A stretch of 64,000 nucleotides of DNA from UBA5018 sp947463165 (lineage in GTDB: Bacteria; Cyanobacteriota; Cyanobacteriia; PCC-6307; Cyanobiaceae), in the NCBI GenBank assembly GCA_943371245.1, contig CALRTY020000017.1, positions 11,724 to 75,723 on the forward strand, given 5' to 3'. Shown here one piece after another: positions 33,359-41,574 of the stretch. Below the pieces are notes generated by a model that searched no databases, was not told the DNA's origin, and was given only the letters and a program-made list of their open reading frames with translations. Made by a program: the position numbers and the translations under genes. Within the stretch, counting starts at the first letter, position 1; each line of letters begins with the position of its first letter.

Positions 33359-33491
33359 CGGCTCTTAGGGGCGGCAGGAGGAAGGGTCGCTGAAACCTAG
33401 GCAGCCGAAGGCCTGATCTATGCGCAGCCCGATCCCGGGCGGCAGGTTGATGGGCAGCCCAACGGCTGGTTTCTGCTGATCATCACCACCT

Positions 33492-35615
33492 TTATTTGCA
33501 GATCATTACATCCACACCGGAGGTACGGCGGCGCACGAGCACGCCGGTGTCGTGGTCGCTGCGGTGCAGCTGCAAGTCGATCTCCTCTTCGCCAAGGCGC
33601 AGACCGGAGATCTCGAGCAAATTGATTCCCTTGGGCAGCACGGGATTGAGGAACATCACCTGTACGCGGCCGCTCAGCTGATCACGGCTGATGGCCATGC
33701 CGGTGATCGACTCCATTAGGCCGAACACCGCCCCACTGGCCCAGGCCTGGGGGCTGCAGGCCACCGGGTAATGGGTGGGCTCCTCATCCTCCCGGCGCGC
33801 GAAACCGCAGAACAACTCCGGCAGCCGGTGCTGGGGCATGGCGCATGCCGTCTCGAACAGGCCTGTGATCACCCGCATCGCCTCACCCCGGTAGCCGTAG
33901 CGGGCCAGCCCAAGGCCGATCAGGGCGTTGTCATGGGGCCAAACCGAGCCGTTGTGGTAACTCATCGGGTTGTAGCGCACCTCCCGCTCATCGAGGGTGC
34001 GCACCCCCCAACCGCTGAAGCTGGTGGGGGCCAGCAATTGCCGAGCGATTGACCCTGCTGCGGAGCGGCTGGCAATGCCGGTCCAGAGGCAGTGACCCGC
34101 GTTCGAGGCCCTCACCACGCAGGGCTCCCCGGCGCCATCAAGGGCCAGCGCATAGCTGCCGATCGACGCGCACCAATAGGCGTCATGGAACCGACGGCGC
34201 AGCTGGCGGGCCTCCGCCCGCAGCCGTTCTGCCTCAGCGCTCCGGCCAAAGCGCTCTTCGATGGCGGCCATCGCATGACGGGCACCGTAGGCATAGGCCT
34301 GCACCTCACACAGGGCGATGGAGCCCTGGGCCAAGCGGCCGTCAGCATGGTGAACGGCATCGTCGCTGTCCTTCCAGCCCTGGTTGCGCAGCCCTCCCTG
34401 GGCGGCGCAGAGGTAGCGCAGGAAGCCGTCCGGACTGCGGGCCTCCGCCATGCGAATCCAGGCCATGGCACTGTCGAGGGAGGGCCGCAGGCTGTTGATG
34501 AAGTCCCGATCGTCGCTGCGCAGCAGGTAGTCACCCGCAAGCATCAGAAACAGGGGCGTGGCATCGACACTGCCGTAATAGCGGCCGAAAGGCACCTCTC
34601 CGAGGGCCGCCATCTCCCCCAGCCGGGCCTCATGGAGGATCTTGCCGCTTTCGGCATCACTCACGGGATCCTCGTGGCGGGCCTGCTGATCCGCCAGGAA
34701 CCCCAGAACGCCCCGTGCCAGCCGGGGCTCCACCAAGAGCATCTGACGGGCGGTGATCAGCCCATCGCGACCGAACGGGCAGCTGAACCAGGGGACACCG
34801 GCATAGGGGTAAAGGCCGTGGTCCAGCTGGCTGGAGAGCAGATGCACATCCGAGGTGGAGCGCGCCACCCAGCAGTTGAAGGAAGGGTTATCGGTGCTAA
34901 TCGAGGCGGTGAGCAGCCGGTTCAGGCGGAACCGCTCAACGGTGGCCAGCAGGGCCGCATCAAAGGCCTCCTGGGGCGTGACCTCCGGACGGCCATGGGG
35001 GTGGAAATCAAGTTCAAGGCAGAAGCGGCGGGTGCAGCGGGGTTCGAGTTCGAGGGCGAAGTGCACCCTGGAATCCGACACCTCCAGCAACGGCAGCCCC
35101 AGACGCAAGAGCGTGCAGCGATCCTCACCATCCAGTCCGCGGTAAACCACCTCGAGGCTTTCGGAGGTGGTGCCATGCACGCTCGTGCCGCGGTGGCTGC
35201 GGTGGTGACCGCGCACCTCGAAGATGTCGCGGAAATCGGCATCGACCCGCAGGTTCATCGGCACCGTGACCGACGCCGAGGCATAACTGGTGAAGCAGAA
35301 CTGTTGCAACAGGCCCGTGGGGGTGAGCACGGAACTGCGCTCCAGATGCACCGTGCCGGCTGGGGGAGACCCGGCGGCAATCCCATCGTTGCTGAGGTGG
35401 CTGACGTGCAGCCCCATCTCCTCCCGCTCGGTGGAGGAGAGCACCGTGGTGCCATGGCCCCAAATGGACAGCTCCAGGCGGCTCACATGACGCATGCCCC
35501 GGTGGAACACCCCCGAATCGGGATGGCTGGCGGGGCAAATCTCACCGCGTCGGTCGAGCATGGCGAAGGTCTCGCCATCCTTGAGCACGAAGGGGGGTAA
35601 CTGATCAGGCCGCAT
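33492..35615 (-). CDS. Amylo-alpha-1,6-glucosidase / glycogen-debranching-like protein
   Basis: A 707-residue protein. The N-terminal domain (VLKDGETFAMLDRRGEICP, HRGMRHVSRLEL) is the glycogen-debranching N-terminal beta domain. The C-terminal part is an (alpha/alpha)6 barrel with VPWFSCPFGRDGLITARQML, GRYYGSVDATPLFLMLAGDYL, GWKDSDDAVHHADGR and YHNGSVWPHDNALI, the catalytic face of this group. It removes or transfers glucosyl units of glycogen or related glucans. It overlaps the GT4 gene by 11 bases; the pair forms an operon seen in stress-related clusters. Confidence 0.85.
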   Translation of the reverse strand: MRPDQLPPFVLKDGETFAMLDRRGEICPASHPDSGVFHRGMRHVSRLELSIWGHGTTVLSSTEREEMGLHVSHLSNDGIAAGSPPAGTVHLERSSVLTPTGLLQQFCFTSYASASVTVPMNLRVDADFRDIFEVRGHHRSHRGTSVHGTTSESLEVVYRGLDGEDRCTLLRLGLPLLEVSDSRVHFALELEPRCTRRFCLELDFHPHGRPEVTPQEAFDAALLATVERFRLNRLLTASISTDNPSFNCWVARSTSDVHLLSSQLDHGLYPYAGVPWFSCPFGRDGLITARQMLLVEPRLARGVLGFLADQQARHEDPVSDAESGKILHEARLGEMAALGEVPFGRYYGSVDATPLFLMLAGDYLLRSDDRDFINSLRPSLDSAMAWIRMAEARSPDGFLRYLCAAQGGLRNQGWKDSDDAVHHADGRLAQGSIALCEVQAYAYGARHAMAAIEERFGRSAEAERLRAEARQLRRRFHDAYWCASIGSYALALDGAGEPCVVRASNAGHCLWTGIASRSAAGSIARQLLAPTSFSGWGVRTLDEREVRYNPMSYHNGSVWPHDNALIGLGLARYGYRGEAMRVITGLFETACAMPQHRLPELFCGFARREDEEPTHYPVACSPQAWASGAVFGLMESITGMAISRDQLSGRVQVMFLNPVLPKGINLLEISGLRLGEEEIDLQLHRSDHDTGVLVRRRTSGVDVMICK

Positions 35616-36690
35616 GGAGCAAGGGCGAAAGGATCCTGGATTCGGGGCGGATGCTGGAGCGGTGGTGCTGAATCAACCAGTGATAAAGCTGCTCATAGGC
35701 ATTGGCCTGGCGCTCAACGCTGAAGCGCTCGTCGAAATCGGCGCGCACCCGCTGCCGCGACAGCCGGTCGATCCCACGCACCGCCAGCACCGCCGCCTCG
35801 ATCGAATCCACAAGCACCCCATTGATGCCGTTGCGGATCACCTCCGGCGTGGAGCCGTTGCGCCAGGCGATCACCGGGGTTCCGCAGGCATTGGCTTCGA
35901 TCATCACCAAACCGAAGGGCTCCGGCCAGTCGATCGGGAACAGCAGGGCAAGGGCACCGCCCAGCAATTTCTGCTTGCCAGCATCATCCACCTCACCGAT
36001 GAACTCCACCTCGGGGTGACTCTGCAACAGCGGCTCAATCACCGAATGGAAGTAGGCGTTGTCCACAGAATCCACCTTGGCCGCCACCTTCAAGGGCAGC
36101 CCCGCCTGGGTGGCAATGGCGATGGCGCGATCGAGCCGTTTCTCGGGGGACACCCGACCAACGAAGGCGAGATAGTCCCCGGGGTTGGGTGCGAAGCGGT
36201 AGAGGTGTGCCGGCAGACCATGGTGAACGGTGCCGATCCAGTGGGCCTGGGGCAACGGCAACCGCTGGGCGTCGGAGATGGACACCAACGGCACCCGATC
36301 GAAATGGCGATGCAAAGCCGCCATTTCCGGAGCCGCCACAGGCCCGTGCATGGTGGTGAGATGGGGGCGATCGAGGCGGGCCGTAAGGGGGTAGTGGCCG
36401 TGGCCGGTATGAAAATGGAGGATGTCGAAGCGGTGCAACTGATCGGCCACGTGGTCTAGCTGAATCAGCGCCGGCACGCTGCGGTCGCCCTGGTAGCCGG
36501 AGCGGCGCAGGGCCTCGGGTACGCAGGCAAACAGTTCGGCGCTGGTGAGCGAATCGCCACTGGCAAACAGCACCACTTCGTGGCCACGGCGGACCAATTC
36601 CTCGGTGAGGTAATGAACCACCCGTTCGGTGCCTCCATAACACCTGGGCGGAACACTTTCATCGAGTGGAGCAATCTGGGCAATGCGCAT
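35605..36690 (-). CDS. Family 4 glycosyltransferase
   Basis: A 361-residue GT-B protein starting MRIAQIAPLDESVPPRCYGGTERVVHYLTEELVRRGHEV. It has LAFVGRVSPEKRLDRAI and the nucleotide-sugar site PIDWPEPFGLVMIEANACGTPVIAWRNGSTPEVI. The acceptor is unknown. Since it is coupled to the debranching enzyme, a glucan or compatible-solute product is likely. The ATG at 36690 fits the Rossmann start better than 36702. Confidence 0.87.
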   Translation of the reverse strand: MRIAQIAPLDESVPPRCYGGTERVVHYLTEELVRRGHEVVLFASGDSLTSAELFACVPEALRRSGYQGDRSVPALIQLDHVADQLHRFDILHFHTGHGHYPLTARLDRPHLTTMHGPVAAPEMAALHRHFDRVPLVSISDAQRLPLPQAHWIGTVHHGLPAHLYRFAPNPGDYLAFVGRVSPEKRLDRAIAIATQAGLPLKVAAKVDSVDNAYFHSVIEPLLQSHPEVEFIGEVDDAGKQKLLGGALALLFPIDWPEPFGLVMIEANACGTPVIAWRNGSTPEVIRNGINGVLVDSIEAAVLAVRGIDRLSRQRVRADFDERFSVERQANAYEQLYHWLIQHHRSSIRPESRILSPLLHAA

Positions 36691-36702
36691 TGTGCTGCTC
36701 AA

Positions 36703-37109
36703 ATACGACTAATCACCAGGGCATAGGTCACGCAATCGACTGCACGATCCGCAGCCGAGACGTGAACAGGTGCAGGTGACCTAATACTAAGTAGAGAATG
36801 CTGCCTGAACCTGTTGCACATCAGCTGCAGACCGTTTGCCTCCAACCGTCAGCCCCACCGCTAAAGGAGCTACTGCTCCTGAGTTACATCACTCCACGGG
36901 ATGCTGCTTCGTCTACCCCAGCTGAAAACCAGGCCAAAGGCTTGATTTCACTATGAATATTGGGCACATCTGCAGCAGTCAAATAACTATTTCAGGTCCA
37001 CAGTGGAATTGGAGAAGCAATGGCGTGCACAGCAAAAGGATCTGCTTTGGTAGCGATCCAGCCGCTCCATATGCTTTGCCCTCGATCTCAAAACCTTGCG
37101 GACCCAATC
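36703..37109. promoter_or_regulatory. Divergent control region between GT4 and csbD genes
   Basis: About 400 bases of lower GC without a gene. It must hold the promoters of both the debranching operon and the CsbD/DUF1328 genes. Stretches such as TTTGCCTCCAACC and AATATTGGGCAC are seen but no operator can be assigned. Confidence 0.4.
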
Positions 37110-37295
37110 ATGAACAAGCTCCAATTCAAAGGTGAATGGCACGAGTTGAAAGGGAAGCTCAGGCAGAAGTTTGCCGATCTCACCGATGACGACTTGAACT
37201 ATGCCGAGGGCCAAGAAGAGGAATTGCTAGGCCATCTGCAGAAGAAGCTCGGCAAGACCCAACAACAGATCTCCGAACTGGTCAATACCCCTTAG
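37110..37295 (+). CDS. CsbD-family stress protein
   Basis: A 61-residue protein: MNKLQFKGEWHELKGKLRQKFADLTDDDL and GQEEELLGHLQKKLGKTQQQI, the CsbD pattern (KGxWxxxKGxxKxxWGxLTDDDL). The family is induced by general stress in many bacteria; its biochemical role is unknown. It starts a run of stress-type small genes, with DUF1328 ten bases downstream. Confidence 0.88.
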   Translation: MNKLQFKGEWHELKGKLRQKFADLTDDDLNYAEGQEEELLGHLQKKLGKTQQQISELVNTP

Positions 37296-37305
37296 GTGCC
37301 ATTTC

Positions 37306-37470
37306 ATGCTTAATTATGCCGTAACGTTTTTCATCATTGCGATCGTCGCTGCATTCCTTGGCTTTACTGGTATCGCCGGATCAGCTGCGAGCATCGCCCA
37401 GCTCCTGTTTTTTGTATTTCTAGTGCTTGCTGTGATTTCGTTTCTCACCGGTAGACGCGGCATCATGTAA
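37306..37470 (+). CDS. DUF1328-family small membrane protein (54 aa)
   Basis: MLNYAVTFFIIAIVAAFLGF, TGIAGSAASIAQLLFFVFLV, LAVISFLTGRRGIM: two hydrophobic helices in the pattern of DUF1328/YtjA proteins, which accompany CsbD genes in many genomes. Probably cotranscribed with the CsbD gene ten bases upstream. Confidence 0.85.
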   Translation: MLNYAVTFFIIAIVAAFLGFTGIAGSAASIAQLLFFVFLVLAVISFLTGRRGIM

Positions 37471-37545
37471 ACAGCCACACGAACAACAATTCGCCACTGG
37501 ATTACTATGATCGCAACCAAATACCCAGTGGTCATCATTCAGCGA

Positions 37546-37600
37546 GCACTGAGTACTGAGTATTGAGTACTGAGTACTCAGCTTTGAGCATTGAGCATCA
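37546..37600. repeat. Tandem TGAGTACT-type repeat
   Basis: Alternating GAGTACTGAGTATTGAGTAC and CTGAGTACTCAG units; AGTACT is itself a palindrome, so the tract can fold. Noncoding, between the DUF1328 and exported CsbD genes. Confidence 0.7.
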
Positions 37601-37671
37601 TTGGGCATGATGCACGAGCCGCCAATATGTTTCTTATCGATAAACCTCGTTATCACCAGGTCATTCTCACC

Positions 37672-37998
37672 ATGAATCACCAACTTCGTTTTGTGCGCCA
37701 GCTAGCTAGTGCTTGTCTTGGCATTGCCTTTAGCCTGCTGGCATTGATCGCCACGCCGGCCTTGAGCTCTCCCGCCCAAGCCTCAGGATCATTTGGCATC
37801 AGTACCTCATTCCTGCCACTTGCCGCTACCGCTGGCCGCATCAAGGCTGACGCCAAGCAATTCGAGGGCAAGACCCAGGAATCGATTGGCAAGGTAACTG
37901 GCAACCAGGGAGATCGCCTCGCCGGCAAGGCGAAGCAAGCCGAGGCCAAAGTCCGAAATACCGTTGAAGACGTCAAGGACAAGGCCGGAATGGGATGA
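37672..37998 (+). CDS. Exported CsbD-like protein
   Basis: A 108-residue protein from MNHQLRFVRQLASACLGIAF with a clear signal peptide (ending near SSPAQA). The mature part holds ADAKQFEGKTQESIGKVTGNQGDRLAGKAKQAEAKVRN, the CsbD helical repeat. CsbD proteins are usually cytosolic, so an exported form is notable though known in cyanobacteria. A hairpin (CGCCTGG / CCAGGCG, 38016-38047) and a terminator follow. Confidence 0.8.
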   Translation: MNHQLRFVRQLASACLGIAFSLLALIATPALSSPAQASGSFGISTSFLPLAATAGRIKADAKQFEGKTQESIGKVTGNQGDRLAGKAKQAEAKVRNTVEDVKDKAGMG

Positions 37999-38112
37999 GC
38001 TGAAATCAGCGGCGACGCCTGGCATTCCAGTTGAACACACCAGGCGTGTCGCTTACATTCAGCAGCTTATTATTCAATGCAAAATGGGTTTTTCCAAGCT
38101 GATTACCTTGTC

Positions 38113-38145
38113 GAGGAGTCCCAAGTTTAGGGCTCCTCTATTTTT
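38113..38145 (+). terminator. Rho-independent terminator
   Basis: Stem GAGGAGTCCC / GGGCTCCTC with a seven-base loop followed by TATTTTT. It ends the CsbD transcript. The rest of 37999-38299 shows nothing else. Confidence 0.7.
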
Positions 38146-38299
38146 AGCAGAAGAGCTTAGGCCAAGGATCGCTATCCCCAAAAATTCATGATCGCCGAAT
38201 CCGATCTGCTTGCAAGCAATGAACTTGTTCCAGGCTATTTATATCGTCAATCGGGCTACTCCACGAAGGATTCCTTAAAGCTTATTGCTACCTTAAACT

Positions 38300-38788
38300 T
38301 CAGGAATGCCTAGGCAGCACGGTAATTGAGCCGTTGTTTTCCAAAATGGCCACGTGCACATCTTCGATCGAATCGCAACCGGCAGCACGTATGGCGGTTT
38401 CAAGTTCGTGGCGGGTGAGTTGAGCATGCATCAGAACGTCGGGATACAATCTCCCATTGTGTACCAGTACTTCCGGGCGCCCTTCGATGAAGGTCTCAAT
38501 GCGTTTACTGCGACTGGTTGCAAGGCCAACAAGAAAGTTGAGTCCCACGAGCGTCAAGGCAGAGACGAGTCCCCCGATCAGAGAGCTGTCACCACCATTC
38601 ATCGAGTTCTGCACGGCATTGGAGAGCACGAGCAAGAGAACAAGATCAAACGTGGCGAGTTGACCGATCTGTCGTTTACCCGTTAATCGCAGCAGAACGA
38701 GCAAAAATATGTAAACTACTGCTCCGCGTAGCACGAACTCCCAGATCGGGATGGCAACTGTCCACATGTAGAAGTCCGAGTTGAGCAA
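38300..38788 (-). CDS. DUF421 / YetF-like membrane protein
   Basis: A 162-residue protein with three helices at the N-terminus and the block LRLTGKRQIGQLATFDLVLLLVLSNAVQNSM, then GRPEVLVHNGRLYPDVLMHAQLTRHELETAIRAAG, which define DUF421. The role in other bacteria is linked to spore or stress physiology; unknown here. It converges on the CsbD transcript. Confidence 0.88.
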   Translation of the reverse strand: MLNSDFYMWTVAIPIWEFVLRGAVVYIFLLVLLRLTGKRQIGQLATFDLVLLLVLSNAVQNSMNGGDSSLIGGLVSALTLVGLNFLVGLATSRSKRIETFIEGRPEVLVHNGRLYPDVLMHAQLTRHELETAIRAAGCDSIEDVHVAILENNGSITVLPRHS

Positions 38789-38876
38789 TGAGGTCAGTTT
38801 AGGCCCAGGATCTAGGAGTTTGTCGCCAATAGAGCAGCGAGCCGCCGGCCACTGCGATTCGTTAGCTGAGGCGAAC

Positions 38877-38967
38877 CACTAAATGCTGCCCTTGAGTGGC
38901 AGGCAAGGTACCTACGGTGGCGCAGCAGAGTGTTTGTGGAGGCCTATCCACCCAGGGGCTGATTAGA
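38877..38967 (-). other. attC-like site (type 2)
   Basis: Arms GCTGCCCTTGAGTGGCAGG and GGCCTATCCACCCAGGGGC with right box GATTAGA; left box degraded (CACTAAA). The stop of the antitoxin at 38963 is in the right box. Confidence 0.68.
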
Positions 38968-39271
38968 CAGCCATCTTCTCGTCGTCAACAGCCGTGACAT
39001 GCAATTCCAAACCCAGAGCCGAAATCACCTTCAATACTGTTGCCAGCTCAGGATTGCCCGAAGATGATAACGACTTGTATAGACTTTCCCTGCCAAGGCC
39101 AGCATCACGGGCAACTTGGCTCATACCTTTAGCCCTAGCCATATCGCCTAAGGCAGCTGCAACAAGCTGAGGATCACCATCCTGCAGTGCGGCTTCTAAA
39201 TAAGCCGCAACATCATCAGCAGTGCGAAGGTGTGTGGCGGGGTCCCAGATTGTCGTGGTGGTTTTGGTCAT
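38963..39271 (-). CDS. HigA-like addiction-module antidote protein
   Basis: A 102-residue protein: TIWDPATHLRTADDVAAYLEAALQDGDPQLVAAALGDMARAKGMSQVARDAGLGRESLYKSLS is the HTH antidote family that partners the HI1419-type killer. It follows its toxin gene, the usual order for this family. Confidence 0.88.
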   Translation of the reverse strand: MTKTTTTIWDPATHLRTADDVAAYLEAALQDGDPQLVAAALGDMARAKGMSQVARDAGLGRESLYKSLSSSGNPELATVLKVISALGLELHVTAVDDEKMAV

Positions 39272-39280
39272 TGGATTCTC

Positions 39281-39571
39281 CTAGAGATTTCGAGCAAGGT
39301 CTTTGGCGAGACGAATATCCTTGTCTTGGTACCTCTTGTCGCCGCCTGCAAGCAGGATGACGACAGCATCTCCCTGCTTAGTCAGATAGATCCGATAGCC
39401 GGGGCCATAAAGGATCCGCAGCTCTGAGACGCCATCGCCTAAGGGGCGGATATCTCCTGAGTTGCCAAGGGAGAGCCGTCTGATCCGGATGTCGATACGA
39501 GCCCTTGCAGTCCGGTCACGCAGGGCAGCAAACCACGCGGCATAGGCAGGCGTCTCCCTGACTTCAAGCAT
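39281..39571 (-). CDS. HI1419-type RelE-family killer protein
   Basis: A 96-residue protein: EVRETPAYAAWFAALRDRTARARIDIRIRRLSLGNSGD, ELRILYGPGYRIYLTKQGD and LLAGGDKRYQDKDIRLAKDLA are complete family blocks. One of only three apparently intact toxins in the island. Ten bases separate it from the antitoxin. Confidence 0.88.
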   Translation of the reverse strand: MLEVRETPAYAAWFAALRDRTARARIDIRIRRLSLGNSGDIRPLGDGVSELRILYGPGYRIYLTKQGDAVVILLAGGDKRYQDKDIRLAKDLARNL

Positions 39572-39620
39572 GCCTCACTGTATCCCATGAGATACGGATG
39601 CGCAACCGGCTGCTTAGTCT

Positions 39621-39705
39621 GTCTAACGCTCAAGATCAGCGGCGGGCATGAATCTCGGTACAGAAGTCAGCCATTGCTCCCGTCTTCTGGATTTGGATGT
39701 TAGAA
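39621..39705 (-). other. attC-like site (type 1)
   Basis: Boxes GTCTAAC and GTTAGAA; arms GCTCAAGATCAGCGGCGGGC and CCCGTCTTCTGGATTTGGAT. The stop of the broken mazF frame is in the right box. Confidence 0.8.
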
Positions 39706-40054
39706 GGTGTCATCTTTCAGGCAAGCAGACAGTATTTCAATAAGTTGGCAAATGACATCTGAAAGCTTGGAATGAGTCAGATGTCCAGCAACTCCAAGAA
39801 TGAGAGCCTCATTGGCAATGAAAGAGCTTGGCGCCACGGATGAAACTGTCTCGTTTGATGCCACCGGAGAGGAAGTCGGACTCTTTGAGGGACATGGCAT
39901 GTAAATAACCATATTGCTTGCTGGTGATCTGACAAAGAAGAAAATCGCCTCTGCTCGCTTCAGCAAGGACAAGGGCGGGCCTGCGCTTAGATTGCGACAG
40001 ATCGGAATAAGGGAATGGAATGATGACTACATCACCTACTAAAGGTGCGCCCAT
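39700..40054 (-). pseudogene. MazF/PemK toxin with single-base frameshift
   Basis: The head GAPLVGDVVIIPFPYSDLSQ, then SKRRPALVLAEA, FLLCQITSKQ and SGGIKRDSFIRGAKL is a good PemK-type toxin, but the frame ends at HCQ. In the next frame FIANEALILGVAGHLTHSKL and LIEILSA complete the domain. One extra T in CTCTTTCATT (about 39821) explains the shift. The tail runs to a TAA in the attC box. Confidence 0.8.
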
Positions 40055-40245
40055 GCTTTCTCTTCATGTGGATTGAGCCAATCATCTGAAAGCGAAGGTT
40101 CGCTCAATGCGATTCCGCTTAACGCAGAATCCTTGTCGCTTCGTGGCACTGCGACCAAGACCTTGAGGCCCTTTTGGAGGTGTACTGATGTATTGAGCCG
40201 TATTCGTCCGTCAGGCTCAACAACAACATCATAGAGGTTTTCCAT
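40039..40245 (-). CDS. Antitoxin partner of the broken MazF
   Basis: A 68-residue protein: MENLYDVVVEPDGRIRLNTSVHLQKGLKVLVAV (beta-hairpin, AbrB-like promoter-binding shape) and an acidic, tryptophan-containing tail. It overlaps the toxin start by 16 bases. Intact. Confidence 0.75.
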   Translation of the reverse strand: MENLYDVVVEPDGRIRLNTSVHLQKGLKVLVAVPRSDKDSALSGIALSEPSLSDDWLNPHEEKAWAHL

Positions 40246-40378
40246 TTCTTTCTTTAGATCTCCATTGCATATGATTCCAGCTTAGCCAAGAAACCATCGA
40301 GTTGCTATCCTAGCTTGTGAAATGGAGCCCGGACGCCTCTGCCCCGAAAGGACTGCCCCCTCAGCCTCCCACGCATCC

Positions 40379-40469
40379 TTCTAACGCCAAGATCAGAAGC
40401 GGCGGGAAGTTGCTCTGTGCATCCAACAGGCATGCTTGACTGCCCGTCCGCTGCATCTTGATGTTAGGC
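40379..40469 (-). other. attC-like site (type 1)
   Basis: Boxes TTCTAAC and GTTAGGC; arms GCCAAGATCAGAAGCGGCGGG and CCCGTCCGCTGCATCTTGAT. The final stop of the adjacent toxin remnant (40464-40466) lies in the right box. Confidence 0.82.
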
Positions 40470-40730
40470 CTTCGAGCGGAGCAGTTGATCATAGTCTGCA
40501 TGGCTACCAATCTACACCCAAATCAACTCATCACCACCGTCTTAAACTGCTAAAGCTCTAAAACGTAAGCCAACCCTCGCCGACCAAAACCTGCCGATCC
40601 TCTTGAAATGGAGCGAAGGGTGACGCGGCTCGGACTCGAGGAGTTCGAAGCAGCGATCAGCCTGGAGTTTGATCTCTGATGGAAGAGAGTAATAACAAGC
40701 CCAGAAGCGTGGACTGGCGCGATGCCTCAT
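40464..40730 (-). pseudogene. RelE-superfamily toxin with two in-frame stops
   Basis: Reads MRHRASPRFWACYYSLPSEI, KLQADRCFELLESEPRHPSL, HFKRIGRFWSARVGLRFRAL, AV, TAA, DGGDELIWV, TAG, IGSHADYDQLLRSKA, TAA. Intact relatives continue through these positions (WIGSHxxYDxLL), so both internal stops are nonsense mutations; the second replaces the tryptophan before IGSH. The gene starts four bases into the antitoxin stop. Confidence 0.82.
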
Positions 40731-40927
40731 AACTCAGAACATCGCCCAGATAGACTGTCGCTGATTGCCTCATTTGCGAGCCAATCAAGCGTGCCAGTGG
40801 TCAGGTCATCCTCCATCTGCTGGTCCCAGTCCGATGCGTCGAACGACAAGAACCAAGCCCGGAACTCGGCCCGCTTGGCAGGTGGCAGCTGCTGAACCGC
40901 AGCCTCAATCTCTTCAAGAGTGCTCAT
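40727..40927 (-). CDS. Antitoxin partner of the broken RelE-type toxin
   Basis: A 66-residue protein from MSTLEEIEAAVQQLPPAKRAEFRAWFLSFDASDWDQQMEDD, a helical antitoxin pattern (EEIExAVxxLPxxExxxFxxW) common before RelE/ParE toxins. The ATG at 40927 was chosen over 40936 by similarity. Intact. Confidence 0.75.
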   Translation of the reverse strand: MSTLEEIEAAVQQLPPAKRAEFRAWFLSFDASDWDQQMEDDLTTGTLDWLANEAISDSLSGRCSEL

Positions 40928-40979
40928 AAGATCCATTGTACCTGAGTTATCCGGCTGAGACGTGCCACATCCCGGATAG

Positions 40980-41067
40980 GCCCAACGCTCAAGATCAGCG
41001 GCGGGCATAAGGCTGTGACGCAAGAAGAATGATAGCGCTCCCGTCCGCTAGATCTTGATGTTAGCTT
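40980..41067 (-). other. attC-like site (type 1)
   Basis: Boxes GCCCAAC and GTTAGCT; arms GCTCAAGATCAGCGGCGGGC and CCCGTCCGCTAGATCTTGAT. Confidence 0.8.
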
Positions 41068-41175
41068 CCGTTGAGCTGGGGGAGTCAGAATATAATGACT
41101 TAATCTACAGAAAAGAACCTGTGCCTATCGCGACGAGGCAAACGGACCAACAAGGGACGTAAATCTAGATATTCG

Positions 41176-41574
41176 TCATATCTCAATGGTCTCGTTACTT
41201 TCCAGAAGTGTTGCGAGTCTCCCTATATCGTGAAACGGGCTTTGGCGTACCAAGTCTGAGAGGCCAGCCAAAGAACTGTTAATCAGATCTACGTTATTCG
41301 TAGATATACCATGGTCAATTGAGCGGAAGTGTGCATCAAGCACTGATCGGCGCTCAGCGAAGATGGCTTGCATGGCAGCTTGCACTCCTTCTCGCCTAAT
41401 CTCCAATTGACGAAGCAAGACATCTCGGTTGGCTTGAATGAGAGTAACATCGCGATCTACCTGCGCCAATTCGACTTTTGCTTCGGCAAGAGCCCTAAGA
41501 AAGGCTGTCAAGTCTTCTCTTGGCAAGAACTGGAGAGCCTTTAGTATTGCGTTGCCAGTTGCGTTGGGCTTCAT
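41176..41574 (-). CDS. Helical/coiled-coil protein, second gene of a two-gene cassette
   Basis: A 132-residue protein. Residues about 20-95 form a long amphipathic helix pair (FLRALAEAKVELAQVDRDVT, LLRQLEIRREGVQAAMQAI). No known domain is recognised. Its ATG overlaps the stop of the 41571 gene (ATGA), so the two are translationally coupled and probably act together. Confidence 0.7.
   Translation of the reverse strand: MKPNATGNAILKALQFLPREDLTAFLRALAEAKVELAQVDRDVTLIQANRDVLLRQLEIRREGVQAAMQAIFAERRSVLDAHFRSIDHGISTNNVDLINSSLAGLSDLVRQSPFHDIGRLATLLESNETIEI

Noticed and set aside
34092..35600. Plus-strand 502-codon frame
   Set aside because: Antisense of the amylo-alpha-1,6-glucosidase gene with typical high-GC shadow composition.
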